Positions 12,010 through 22,808 of a DNA stretch of 64,000 nucleotides are shown here, one piece after another (the stretch's first letter is position 1; each line of letters begins with the position of its first letter). Position numbers and translations under genes: made by a program. Origin of the DNA: Alnus glutinosa (Eukaryota > Streptophyta > Magnoliopsida > Fagales > Betulaceae); contig NC_084888.1 in the NCBI RefSeq assembly GCF_958979055.1, forward strand, positions 31,494,804-31,558,803. Direction: 5' to 3'. The notes beneath the pieces were generated by a model. That model made no database searches and was not told the origin of the DNA. It worked only from the letters and a program-made list of their open reading frames with translations.

Positions 12010-12850
12010 GTTGATATTGTCATCATTACCTTATATCAAACAATATTAGTCCACTTTGCTGACATGAATGCAGTTCTTCATTTAACATCTTACAAATTAT
12101 TAAAGGTGCTCCATATAAATTTTTTTATTTTTTAAGTAAAAACAAAAAACGTAACCTATCGCATGTACTATAAGTCTCTTTTACAAACTGGATATAGTAA
12201 TAATTCATACTGTACTTATCATGTCATCCACTAAAATAAAAATAGTAACGTGACAATTAACATAACATTTATTATGTTTATAATTTAACGTAACAGTTCA
12301 TGTGACATTTATCATGTCAGTCACTAAAATATTGACTATCACGTGGCAATTCAGGTAATACTCATTTTTATAAAATATAGAACGTCACGTGAATTTATAA
12401 AAAAAAAAAATATAGTAAAAACAACAATGCCCCAATAATATTTCTAACAATTATGAGTTGATACGTGAAATTAAGAAAATATCGTGTTTTAAGAGCAATG
12501 GGTGATCAAAACCCGCATGACCCGCAAAATCCCGGTTTATTGGTTTTTCTTTTTTGCGGTTACGGGTCCGATACCCGTGAGGGGCGGGGCGCGGCCGCGC
12601 GGGTTTAGCATTCTTTATACATCGGATCCCAGCACTGCACCCTAACCGGACCGCTTCCAAAAAGGAACGCTCCTAGGACACAGCACAGCTGCATCAAGAG
12701 CAGCTGAACAAATCTGTAACACCAAAGCAGACCAGAAAACAACACATACAAGGCAAACTGCGTCAAACAACAGCAGCCATCCAGCAACAAACCAGAAATC
12801 AAAACACTACAAGCTAATTGTAACAAGCAGCAGAATTACAACCCACCGAG
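12010..12850. other. Intergenic DNA with degenerate repeats and a GC-rich patch
   Basis: 12150-12400 holds imperfect direct repeats built on TCATGTCA(T/G)(C/T)CACTAAAAT and CACGTGGCAATTCA. 12500-12605 is abruptly GC-rich (GGGGCGGGGCGCGGCCGCG with ACCCGCATGACCCGC upstream), resembling hAT-like element ends. 12620-12850 is more complex DNA without a gene that I can recognise. Confidence 0.4.
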
Positions 12851-13068
12851 CCTATGGTTGTTGAGACTTTCTCTGATTACCCACCTCTTGGTCGTTTCGC
12901 CCTGCCGAAACCCTCGTATGTATTTTCGTTTCACTCTGTTTTGCTCTGTGTCTTCGTATTTATTATATGCTCTTTGAGTCTTTGTCTTCATATTTCGTGT
13001 TCGTTGGGTGGTTGCTCGAGTGGTTGAGAATGTTTAGGAAGGAAAGTGTATGGAAACTTGTATGGCAT

Positions 13069-13477
13069 AAATCACGTGCATTCTTTTTTTGTTTTTTCCT
13101 TTTGGGGTGGGGGGTGTTTAGTGATTAATGGAGTCGAAATGGGGAAGTATGTGAATCCAATTGTCCTGCCATGGCTTCTATAATTTTGTTATACCCTCTT
13201 CTTTTCACAAAAAATGTGATCCTTGTTGAAACTAACTATAAATCACAGGATTTACTAATTTTATAGTGGAAATAATATACTTATTTTGTTCTTCTTCTGT
13301 ATCATGTGTAATGTTGTTTGGTTTGGTTTGGCTGAACTGGAGTTGAATATGGATTGGATGTGTGTTGTGCTCTATGTTGTGTTAATATCCCAAGAACCGT
13401 TTGGTTGAGTTTGAGAAATTTGAACAATCTATATATTTACCAAGTCATTTTTACTATTAAATTGCATCCATAGACCT
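13069..13477 (+). repeat. Direct duplication, copy 1 (partner at 21305-21710)
   Basis: From AAATCACGTGCATTCTTTTT to TGCATCCATAGACCT, this 409-bp stretch is nearly identical to 21305-21710, with a few substitutions, small indels in homopolymers and a 5-bp TTTGG deletion in copy 2. There is no coding capacity. The two copies flank the PPR gene at a distance of 8.2 kb. Confidence 0.9.
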
Positions 13478-13748
13478 GAATAGCTGATGGTTCTCGAGCC
13501 TGCAATTTCACATTTCAATCTCATGTGAGAAAACAAAGATTGTATTGAAAAAGAAATTTGTGTAGAGTTGAATGAAGTTAAGAATAAAATATTTTAAATG
13601 TAGTAAAGAAAAATTTTAGAGAGTTTGATGTAGAGTGAATGGCTAAACTAGAAAAAAGTGATTTTTCTAGTCACATTTTAACTAACGAATAGCTAGTTCA
13701 CTAGGAATGCTCTTAATTAGTGACATGCTTGTTGCTAGGCTTTTATTA

Positions 13749-13777
13749 TGTGTGTGTGTGTGTGTGTATATATATTA
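13749..13777. repeat. (TG)n(TA)n microsatellite
   Basis: About ten TG units followed by TATATATAT. No other feature nearby. Confidence 0.9.
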
Positions 13778-14250
13778 TGTACGTGATGAGTGCAGGTTTT
13801 CTAGTTTAACTGCATACCATCACTCATAATAGTTTAAGCTATGTTGCTTTTTATAGAAGGAAGTACTTAGGCCCTTTCACATGTTTTGTTACTCGAATTT
13901 ATGTAACCAAGGAATGCTAGAAAATAGTCATTGGCTAGTTAATGACGAAAGATTTCAAAATTTAATGTATCTCTCGCTGATTGAGGAACCTATCACACGG
14001 CATCGAATATATCTTCTTTTTATAATGTTGAAATAATGTCCAAGAGGGGTGGGTAGTCAAGAGTTTAGGGACCAATTGTAGTCCTGGTACACAATATTTA
14101 TAGGGCCCCCGTCGTCCAAAAGATGTGTCAAGAGACCAGCTTTAGTTGCATCCAAGCAATTGAGGATCCACTTGAGTATTTCTTTCTCATTTCCAAAATC
14201 AACATTTAACCTAAGCAAATAGCAATGCATGATGAGGAAAATTATATTCT

Positions 14251-14726
14251 AGGGAAAAGTCCACATACCCTTCAAACTATCACCCAATTGACAATATCCC
14301 CCCAAACTTTTAATTGGGAGAACGTTCCTCCCCAAACTACCAGAACATTATCAATGTCCCCCAAGGCCAGCAAAAAGATAAAAATGAGCTTACATTTTTT
14401 TCAATAAAACAAAAATACCCCTATAAATTCAAAAAATGAAAAAAAATAATTTTTTTTTTAAATGAAAAAATTTTGATTTCTTAAAAAAAAAAGATGAAAA
14501 CTTTTAGTTTTTCATTTAATTTTTAAATTTGGCCACCCTTAGTTTTGATGTATTTCTTTTTTATTTATTTATTTGAATTTTGTATTTTTATTTTATTAAG
14601 GATATTTTTTGTTATTGGAACATTGATAATTTTTAATAATTTAAGTGAAAATATTATTCAAATTAAAAATTTAAGGAGTATATTATCAATTGAATGGTAA
14701 TTTGAGGGTACGTGGACTATATTCTA
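14251..14726. mobile_element. MITE-like element, AT-rich interior
   Basis: The left end AGGGAAAAGTCCACATACCC and right end (minus strand AGAATATAGTCCACGTACCC) form an imperfect inverted repeat of about 30 bp. TATATTCT occurs at both borders. The interior is A/T homopolymers. Its end sequence resembles the GGGAAAA-type ends of the Mutator-like element at 22809. Confidence 0.6.
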
Positions 14727-15377
14727 ATTCTCGTGATGAAAAGATGTCAGTTGTAGGGCCATGGATCCCGGTACGTTGGCTTTGCACCTGATGATCTCCA
14801 CCTCCACGGCCACTGTCCCTCTACACAGCAAACAATCGACTACTAGACACGGCAAAGGTAATCTGATCGTGATGAATTTTTTACTTTTTTGAAGACAAGA
14901 ATTTGTGGGTTGGCTAAGGCTCCCCTCCTGTGATTAAGTTTTTTACTCTCTGATGGTAGACAATTAGTTGCTGAAGTATCATCATAAGCATTAATCTTGC
15001 TGCTTCTTGAGAACTTTAGACGATACAGATTGTCTGACAGCTTTTAGAGCAATCTGCTAACTGTTTATAGAAGGTTCTAGATGGTTGTCATGCAAATCTT
15101 CTGTCCCTTTTTGTGTTGTAAGTGTACAGATTCTTTGTTCAATAAATATTCATTCATTTTTCCTAAAAGGAAAAAGCGGTAAAATCTAATATATTGTTCT
15201 ATAAAGGAGATGAAATCTGTGTGTGCAAATGTTTAACAAGCCCAAAAAAAGAAGAAATAGGTTGAGTGTATTCTTGTAAACATAGACGGGGTTTTTGTGT
15301 GGAAAAGATGCACGTTTGCTATGCTCTATATTAGTCACTAATTCCAAGTTGGTAGCAAATTAAGATGGGTCTAATTC
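14727..15377. other. Intergenic DNA, no gene seen
   Basis: Contains a purine-rich run near 15160-15260 but no coding region, repeat or RNA gene that I can support. Confidence 0.4.
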
Positions 15378-15920
15378 TTTTTTTGATAAGTAAGAAGACT
15401 TTATTAATGAAAGCGTAAGGCGCCTCTACGTATACAGGAAGTATACACAGGAACAACCAAAGCTAACCTGCAAAAACCCAACAGAACCAACAAAACCTAA
15501 ACCCCCGAAAGCGAAGAAAAACCCCAAAACAAACTACAATAGAACCCAAGTAAGATACTAAACAACCCACCACCCACCAAAGCACACAAACCTACATCAT
15601 GTGTGCCTTGCCTTTCCTACTCCTAGAGGGATCTTTCGCAACACCATAATTGATGGAACTATGCAAATTAAGTAGCTCCCTTTTTTCCTTTAGACTTTTG
15701 GCGCGCAATTATCTTCTCTCGCTGAAAATCTTGTTCCATGGCATCCCTAATTGCCAAGGCCTCCTCCCCAAAAGCCCCTTCCCAATGCCCAATCCAAGGG
15801 CAATCCCTCCCAATAATCATCTTCCTCCTCCCAAACTACAATTTCCCCGTTATGATCAAAACCGACAAGCCAATTCTAAAATAAACTGTTGCTTGAACCT
15901 TTTACATCAATATTCGAACT
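15378..15920 (-). mobile_element. LINE 3'-terminal fragment, reverse orientation
   Basis: The left edge is a T-run followed by GATAAGTAAGAAGAC, that is, a minus-strand ...CTTACTTATC plus A-tail. Inside, the minus strand reads TGTATACTTCCTGTATACG, which recurs in plus orientation in the retroposon of SCPL49 intron 6. This is a 5'-truncated non-LTR element. The plus-strand open frame 15650-15922 lies antisense in it and is not a gene. The right boundary is approximate; no target duplication found. Confidence 0.6.
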
Positions 15921-16744
15921 AAGATTTATGCCTTTAGGAGCTGGAGATTTGATTCTTCAGTCTATCAACATTTGTTGTGTTCAAAGTTACTGTATACTTC
16001 TATGGACAATTGGTTCATTTCCCGAAGCCCTGAAAAACACGAAAGAATAAAATGTATAACTTCAATAATGGTTCACCTTGTTTGTGTTAGAATTAGGACT
16101 GTAGATTATATCAATTTTTTGGAAGTAATTTATGGCGAAGTTGGAGTGTTGGGCAGTCAATTTGCTTGATGTACATTGCAAGGTGCCCAATATGAAGGGA
16201 ACAGGACAGCAGGCTTTTTGTTCACATTGTTATAAAGTTTGAATACTTTTGAAGAACTACCAAAATCACACTTCTAATCTAGTCAAATAAATCAAACTTC
16301 ACGGTTATTGATACGAGTTCCAAAGGCTCCACCAAGTTCTTTTTTTTTTTTTTACTGAATCTTTAGATCATAAATAAAATTTTTAATCCAAACTTATAAT
16401 ATGCTTTGGAATGGCGGTACATAATCTCTCATTTTTATGGAGGATTAATTGATGATAAAGAACTTGCATGCTGTGTTTATGAAATTATGGAGTATACTGT
16501 TGCAAAATAAAGCTGTTGATTTTATCATCTACGAGATATGTTTTTAAAATAGAAGTGGCATTGAAATATAATTAATTGAGTTGAATTTCATTGATTTCCA
16601 TTTTATTCCAAACAGGTAAATTAAGCTTGCATACCTTTTAGACTGAATTCTGTCATGATTTGGTTGTAAGCAGGGTGTAAGAGAAAGTACATCATCACAT
16701 TTGTGTTCCACATCAAACTTTGCAGACCTCCAAAACAATGATAA
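15921..16744. other. Upstream region of the PPR gene
   Basis: AT-rich DNA with a T-run at 16340-16353; no gene recognised. Any promoter for the PPR gene should lie here, but no clear TATA box position can be assigned. Confidence 0.4.
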
Positions 16745-18697
16745 ATGATCAAACATTCTCTTACTCCACGTCTCGATTATTTTTTGAATTTCTCAACTAT
16801 TGGTCAATGGAATTACAGCATAAGAGAAGCTGTAAACCGTGGTTATGCCTACAAAGCCCTCACTCTCTTCCGCAAAATAAAGCAAAATGGCATCGAACCA
16901 AATAATCTGACATTCCCCCATGTAGCAAAAGCATGTGCCAAGATCTCCAATCTCAAATACTCCCAAATCATTCACACCCATGTCATGAAATCTCCATTTT
17001 GGTCTCATATCTTTGTGCAAACAGCAATAGTTGACATGTACGTCAAATGCAATCAGTTGGATGATGCACACAGGTTGTTTATGAGGATGCCCGTGAGAGA
17101 CGTAGCTTCTTGGAATGCAATACTTCTTGGGTTTGCTCGGTCATGTTTTCTTGATAGAGTTTCATGTCTTTTGCATGAGATGAGGTTTGCAGGGATTCAG
17201 CCTGATTCAGTTACAGTTATGGGGCTCACTCAAGCGGTTTTGCATACTAAGAGTTTGAAATTGGTAAAATCGCTTCATTCACTTGGAATTCAAATTGGCA
17301 TAGATGCTGATGTTTCTGTTGCTAACACCTGGATTGCTGCATATGCCAAATGTGGTGACTTGGGTTTGGCGGAGATGGTATTTAATGAGATCAACATAAG
17401 TGTGAGGACAGCTGTCTCATGGAATTCCATGATCGCAGGGTATGCAAATTTTAAAAATGTCTTTCATTCTGTTAATTGTTACAAATGCATGCTGCATGAC
17501 GGATTTAGACCTGATTTAAGCACCATTGTTAGTATACTTTCATCATGTGTGCAATCAGAGGCACTATTTCAAGGTATGCTGATTCATTCTCATGGAATCC
17601 ACTTGGGTTGTGATTTAGATATAGCTGTGGTCAATACCCTTGTGTCAATGTACTCCAAGTGTGAAGATGTGGATTCTGCAAGATTTTTGTTTGACAGCAT
17701 GTCTGACAGAACTTGTGTTTCTTGGACTGCTATGATTAGTGGGTATGCTGAAAAAGGGGATATGAATGAAGCGTTGGCCTTGTTTAATGCCATGGAAGCA
17801 GCTGGTGATAAACCTGATTTGGTCACTGTGCTTTCTTTGATCTCAGGTTGTGGCCAAATAGGTGCACTCGAGCTTGGGAAATGGATTGATGACTATTCCA
17901 TTTCAAATGGATTAAAAGATAATCTGATAGTTTGCAATGCATTCATTGACATGTATGCAAAATGTGGAAGTATAAATGATGCTCAAGAGCTATTTTATGC
18001 CATTCCTGAGAAAAGTGTTGTCTCTTGGACAACTATGATTGCAGGTTGTGCTTTAAATGGAGAATTTACAGAAGCTCTGTACCATTTCTCTCAGATGTTG
18101 GAGTTGGGGCAGAAGCCAAACCACATAACATTTCTTGCTGTTCTTCAAGCTTGTACTCACGGAGGTTTACTTGAGAAAGGATGGGAGTACTTTGCTATGA
18201 TGACTAAAAAATATGATATAAGTCCTGGATTAGACCATTATTCCTGTATGGCAGCTCTTCTTGGACGCAGAGGAAGGCTAAAAGAAGCATTGGAGTTCGT
18301 TCAAAACATGCCTATCAAGCCTGATGCAGGCATATGGGGTGCATTGCTTAGTGCTTGCAAGGTTCACCGTAACATAGAGATTGGCGAATATGCTTCGTGC
18401 CAACTCTTTGAATTGGAGCCCCAGGTGGCAGTTTCATACGTAGAGATGGCTAACATGTATGCATCAGTAGGAAGGTGGGATGGGGTTGCAGCAATACGAA
18501 CAACAATGAAGTCTTACAAAGTGAGAAAATTTCCTGGACAAAGCCTCATTCAAGTGAATGGGACAACTCATATATTTACAGTTGAGCATAGAGGTCATCC
18601 TGAAGGCAGGCTTATATATGAAATGTTGGATGCTTTAACTTTGCATTTGAAGAAAGGATACTTGCAACATGCAGATGGAGCTGAACATGATTTGTGA
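16745..18697 (+). CDS. PLS-class pentatricopeptide repeat protein, At4g19191 orthologue
   Basis: One exon, 650 residues. Long runs match Arabidopsis At4g19191 as I recall it: EPNNLTFPHVAKACAKISNL, PDSVTV, CVSWTAMISGYAEKGDM, PDLVTVLSLISGCG, SPGLDHYSCMAALLGR, KPDAGIWGALLSACKVHRN. About a dozen PPR motifs of P, L and S type run from residue 30 to about 530. They are followed by an E/E+ tail (AVSYVEMANMYASVGRWDGV ... GQSLIQVNGTTHIFTVEHRGH). The DYW deaminase domain is absent. Proteins of this class bind organelle RNA and mostly act in C-to-U editing, recruiting a DYW partner in trans; Arabidopsis At4g19191 is assigned to mitochondria. The start is the first in-frame ATG of the open frame. A LINE remnant begins immediately after the stop, so the last residues (LQHADGAEHDL) could have been affected by that insertion. 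Confidence 0.96.
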   Translation: MIKHSLTPRLDYFLNFSTIGQWNYSIREAVNRGYAYKALTLFRKIKQNGIEPNNLTFPHVAKACAKISNLKYSQIIHTHVMKSPFWSHIFVQTAIVDMYVKCNQLDDAHRLFMRMPVRDVASWNAILLGFARSCFLDRVSCLLHEMRFAGIQPDSVTVMGLTQAVLHTKSLKLVKSLHSLGIQIGIDADVSVANTWIAAYAKCGDLGLAEMVFNEINISVRTAVSWNSMIAGYANFKNVFHSVNCYKCMLHDGFRPDLSTIVSILSSCVQSEALFQGMLIHSHGIHLGCDLDIAVVNTLVSMYSKCEDVDSARFLFDSMSDRTCVSWTAMISGYAEKGDMNEALALFNAMEAAGDKPDLVTVLSLISGCGQIGALELGKWIDDYSISNGLKDNLIVCNAFIDMYAKCGSINDAQELFYAIPEKSVVSWTTMIAGCALNGEFTEALYHFSQMLELGQKPNHITFLAVLQACTHGGLLEKGWEYFAMMTKKYDISPGLDHYSCMAALLGRRGRLKEALEFVQNMPIKPDAGIWGALLSACKVHRNIEIGEYASCQLFELEPQVAVSYVEMANMYASVGRWDGVAAIRTTMKSYKVRKFPGQSLIQVNGTTHIFTVEHRGHPEGRLIYEMLDALTLHLKKGYLQHADGAEHDL

Positions 18698-18701
18698 TGA
18701 G

Positions 18702-18960
18702 GTCCCCATGGGAGTAGCGTTTTTCGCTTGGTTGGCCACCATAGAGAAGATCCTCACCATAGATAACCTAAGAAAGTGCAAGCGCCATGTCTTAGTCGTT
18801 GATTGGTGCTGTATGTGTAAGAGGAATGGGTAGTCTATGGATCATCTTCTACTCCATTGTGAGATTGTTATAGCCTTATAGAATGCTCTCTTCAGCCGCG
18901 TTGGTTAGCTTGGGTTATGCCAAGACAAGTGGTAGACCTTTTCACACTACATTATTCTCA
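18702..18960 (+). pseudogene. LINE reverse-transcriptase zinc-binding (zf-RVT) remnant
   Basis: Translating from GTC 18702 gives VPMGVAFFAWLATIEKILT, then DNLRKCKRHVLVVDWCCMCK, then SMDHLLLHCE. This is the zf-RVT domain at the C-terminal end of plant L1-type ORF2, including the C-x2-C and H...C zinc ligands. It is broken by a stop after CKRNG, by another after CEIVIAL, and by a frameshift after that. It starts 4 bp after the stop codon of the PPR gene on the same strand, so a PPR transcript may use LINE sequence as its 3' UTR. Confidence 0.85.
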
Positions 18961-18970
18961 AGTTGACTAG

Positions 18971-18974
<4 letters not shown>

Positions 18975-19008
<34 letters not shown>
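18975..19008. repeat. (CT)n microsatellite
   Basis: An uninterrupted run of about 16 CT units at the end of the LINE remnant, followed by TTCCTGTATATTTC and an A-rich tail near 19040. Confidence 0.9.
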
Positions 19009-19009
<1 letters not shown>

Positions 19010-19203
19010 TCCTGTATATTTCTTTCGAATATTGATTTATAAAAAAAATTATTAAAGTTTCTATAGTTCTTACCATGCTATTTCTAATTTGTTTTCCTTT
19101 GGGACTTGATTTTCTTATTCAATTTTTGTACGATTTCTCTTTCGTTTATATTGTTACTGTTAGTATTCTATCTAATTCCTGATGATCTCCCACTAAATCC
19201 TTA

Positions 19204-19394
19204 TGGGATGTTTGGGTGTGCAATTTTTTTGAAAAATTGTGAATACCGATAGAATTTATTTTTGAAATTATGTTTGGATGGTTTGACTTCCTAAAACATT
19301 TTTTTGAAGAGTTGGATAAAATATAAGTAGAATTTGAAAAATTGCGAATACCAGTAGAATTTGTTTTTGAAAAAGTAAGCACCCAAACATCCCA
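19204..19394. mobile_element. Small MITE with GGGATGTTTGGGTG ends
   Basis: Left end ATGGGATGTTTGGGTGTGCA and right end (minus strand AATGGGATGTTTGGGTGCTT) are near-perfect inverted repeats. Internally, GAAAAATTGTGAATACCGATAG and GAAAAATTGCGAATACCAGT show a partial direct duplication. About 190 bp; the superfamily (hAT- or Harbinger-like) cannot be settled. Confidence 0.75.
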
Positions 19395-19439
19395 TTTATT
19401 CTTTTGACATTTTTCTTTTCAGTCAAGGCTTTTGAAAAC

Positions 19440-20030
19440 ATGTATTCCTCATTGTTTTCTTGCCCTTTCCCATTTACTCCTCTCATTTGTCTAACAATGA
19501 AATTTGCCCTTGTCCATTATTACGCAAATTACTTTTTTAACTCATGTCAATGAGCCTGCCTTACATCCTTATTAGTTGGTTTTTGAAATATTTACAACTA
19601 ATGTTTATTAAGGTCTTTTTTAGCACTAGCACACATCCACACTTTCAACAAACTTTATGCCTATGTAGAAAATGATGTCGCAATTTACTTTTTTTTTTTT
19701 TTTGATAAGTATGATGTCGCAATTACTAAAGTCTGGTTGTGTTTTGTTGGGGAATTATCATTCCCCAGGCCCCAGTGGGCCCATGATATCGCAATTACTA
19801 TAGTCTACTAGTTTTCTTTAGACCTTTTCCACTCTTTGTATTGTATAATTAAAATTGTTCTCATTAGTGTTTGTGATCACAGATTGTTGTTCCCTAAACT
19901 GGAATTGCTTTTGATCTGTTTTTCCCTCTCCTTTTTGAGTACTTGTTTATGTTTGTGGCTTGACATTTCTACGTTCTATGATGATTCCTCACTCTTCAGA
20001 TATTTCGTTATTGTATTAGTGTAGAATTGT
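19440..20030 (+). repeat. Large inverted repeat, left arm
   Basis: This block recurs in reverse complement at about 21735-22335, with a 1.7-kb loop. Matching landmarks include CCTTTTTGAGTACTTGTTTA (19931) against its complement near 21810, and AACAAACTTTATGCCTATGT against its complement near 22060. The left arm carries its own T(n)GATAAGT insertion that the right arm lacks. Confidence 0.88.
19672..19727. mobile_element. Ultra-short retroposon scar in left arm of inverted repeat
   Basis: ATGATGTCGCAATT(T)ACT occurs at 19672-19689 and 19711-19727, separated by a T-run and GATAAGT (19690-19710). The corresponding place in the right arm (near 22025-22045, complement) has one uninterrupted copy of the target, so the empty site is present in the same window. 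Confidence 0.85.
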
Positions 20031-21304
20031 TCTAAACCGGATTATTTAGGCCTGTAATTATTTCGAAATAAATTCTGGTTATCACACATCAAATTATTAT
20101 TATTATTTTAAATTTTTTGTGGTTTCTAAGCTTTCTAAATGGAATTCTGTAAGAGTGCTCTGTATTTTGATTACAAGTATTAATGTGCTTCTGTGAGTAC
20201 TTTCTCCTTTGATGCAGTAAAAGTTGAGTTATGTACTACATTTGTTAGTTATTTATGGTACAATTTGAGAATTAATCTCTCTACTTGGTAATTCTTACAT
20301 CTTGGCTGCAGTTATGGACTTCCAGGGATATTCGCATGCTTGAAGGTAAATCCTATTAACTGATGGAGCCTTGGGTTCTTTACTTTTGCTGATTCATTTT
20401 TTTAACATGTTCCTAGAAGTGTGAATAAAATTACTCATTTTAGTTTCTCTTTCTCTTCCCCATCAGCTTCCAGTTACAATCTCTGCTGATGTCTAAAATA
20501 CACAAAGCATATTGTTGATTTTATATGGGAACTTGTACTCAGTATCACATGAAATCCATATCAGCATGTTGCTGAGAGGCAACATCAGATGGTGGGCATT
20601 TAGAATGTTTTTCCATTAACAATAGTTAAATAATCAGATGACTATAAACCATTTGACTTGAAACGACCTTTAATGAATTTATATGGCCTGCAATATGCAG
20701 AAAATATGATTATATCATTTACATATCATATAAAATATCTTCTACATGCCAAAGATGATCCTCTCTTGTCAAGTTGTAGTCTATATTTGAAACGCGGAAC
20801 ATCACATAGAATTAGACTACTTGGATAAGATATGCCCTTTCTATTGAATAATCCCTTTGAATTGAGTAGGTTCCAAATTTGTTGGCTTAAATCATCGTTG
20901 AGTTGACATTGTCCTTATGGCAAAGACAAAGTTACACACAGACCTGGTAGATTGGTAGGTCTTGAAAGCACAAACTCAATGTTGAAGCATGTCACAGTGT
21001 GCTTCAATTATCCAACTCATTTTTTCGTATTTTCTTAGCATGACTATTGCGTGAGGCCTCCGAATGGCGTGGCCTACTTAGCCACAATGAAGAATTCTGT
21101 AGGTTTCAACAGTGGAGCACGGCACCTGAGAAGTCTGGTAGACAAAGAAGGCATTTTTGGAGTGCATTTAGTTAAAGAGATAGCAGAGAGAGATATTTGG
21201 AAATTCTTTCTCAAGTGAACAGAGAATACAGAAGTGCAGAAAATTAGCCAGTAAACTCCATTACAAATCTTTAGATGATATTTGTTAACTTGCATGGCAA
21301 AATT
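20031..21304. other. Loop of the inverted repeat; no clear gene
   Basis: Mostly AT-rich unique DNA. 20312-20345 looks like a short exon, with a GCAG acceptor before it and GTAAAT after it. An open continuation ends with TGA at 20361-20363 (see findings). Nothing else is recognisable. Confidence 0.35.
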
Positions 21305-21710
21305 AAATCACATGCATTCTTTTTTTGTTTTTTTTCCTTTTGGGGTGGGGGTGTTTAGTGATTAATGGAGTCGAAATGGGGAAGTATGTGAATCCAATTG
21401 TCCTGCCATGACTTCTATACTTTTGTTTTACCCTCTTCTTTTCACAAAAAAATGTGATCCTTGTTGAAACTAACTATAAATCACAGGATTTCCTAATTTT
21501 ATAGTGGAAATAATATACTTATTTTGTTCTTCTTCTGTATCATGTGTAATGTTGTTTGGTTTGGCTAAACTGGAGTTGAATATGGATTGGATGTGTGTTG
21601 TGCTCTATGCTTTGTTAATATCCCAAGAACCGTTTGGTTGAGTTTGAGAAATTTGAACAATCTATATATTTACCAAGTCATTTTTACTATTAAATTGCAT
21701 CCATAGACCT
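21305..21710 (+). repeat. Direct duplication, copy 2 (partner at 13069-13477)
   Basis: Nearly identical to 13069-13477. At its right edge the match stops at CCATAGACCT and within about 25 bp the right arm of the inverted repeat begins, so two duplication junctions are stacked. Confidence 0.9.
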
Positions 21711-21734
21711 CATGATGATTCCTCACTCTCATTC

Positions 21735-22335
21735 TACCCTAATACAATAATGGAAAATATGAAGAGTGAAGAATCATCTTAGAACGTAGAATTGTCAAGC
21801 CACAAACATAAACAAGTACTCAAAAAGGAGAGGGAAAAACAGATAAAAAAGCAGCTCCAGTTTAGGGAACAACAATTTGTGATTACAAACACTAATGAGA
21901 ACACTTTTAATTATGCAATATGAAAAATTGAATAGGTCTAATGAGAACTAATAGACTTTAGTAATTGCGATATCATGGGCCTATTTGGGCCTGGGAATGA
22001 TAATTTTCCAACAAAACATCACCAGACTTTAGTAATTGCGATATTATTTTCTATATAGGCATAAAGTTTGTTGAAAGTTGGATGTGTGCTAGTGCTAAAA
22101 AAGAGCTTAATAAACATTAGTTGTAAATATTTCAAAAACCAACTAATAAGGATGTAAGGCAGTCTTAATTCATCGGAAAAAAGAAAAAAAGAAAAAAAAG
22201 AAAAAGGATGTAAGGCAGGCTCATTGACATGAGTTAAAAAAGTAATTTGCGTAATAATGGACAAGGGCAAATTTCATGGTTAAAGAAATGAGAGGAATAA
22301 ATGGAAAAGGGCGAGAAAATTATGAGGAATATATA
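21735..22335 (-). repeat. Large inverted repeat, right arm
   Basis: Reverse complement of 19440-20030. It carries an insertion the left arm lacks (22163-22203) and lacks the left arm's T(n)GATAAGT insertion. Near 21930-22030 a target segment (GACTTTAGTAATTGCGATAT) appears twice, as does its counterpart in the left arm. Confidence 0.88.
22148..22218 (+). mobile_element. 41-bp A-rich retroposon scar in right arm
   Basis: The 15-mer AAGGATGTAAGGCAG occurs at 22148-22162 and 22204-22218. Between the copies lie TCTTAATTCATCGG and an A-rich tail interrupted by G. The left arm has a single uninterrupted target near 19545-19575 (complement), so this is a second insertion with its empty site in the sister arm. 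Confidence 0.82.
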
Positions 22336-22808
22336 TTTAATTTGTTTTTCTTTTTCCGCGACAACATTTGGGTGGTTCCGTTTGGTAACTCCTTCATCTC
22401 AAGTAGGAAGGAAATTTTTTTTTTTTTTAAGTGGTTGTGAAAAATGATTGATATTGATATGATATAAAGTAAAAAAAAAAATTGGGGAACTCTACAAGTA
22501 GAGTTATACTATTCACTTATCTATTTTTTTTTTTATTCTTCATCTCCACTTTTTTAGCTTTGCTTTTTTCCTTTTTTCTCTCCACCACTCCACGTTTTTC
22601 CTTTTTTTTCTTCCTTTATAGTGGAGATTTAAGAGAAAGTGTGTAAAGTAGTGGAGTTCTGAAGCGGGATTCACGTGGAAAAAAAATACTATAATGAAAT
22701 AAATTAATTAAAAATAATAAAAAAATAATATAGAATTAAGAATAGATAATCGGATGTATAGTGCATTTAAAATTCATTAACTAAACTAGATAAAATAGAT
22801 TTTAATTA

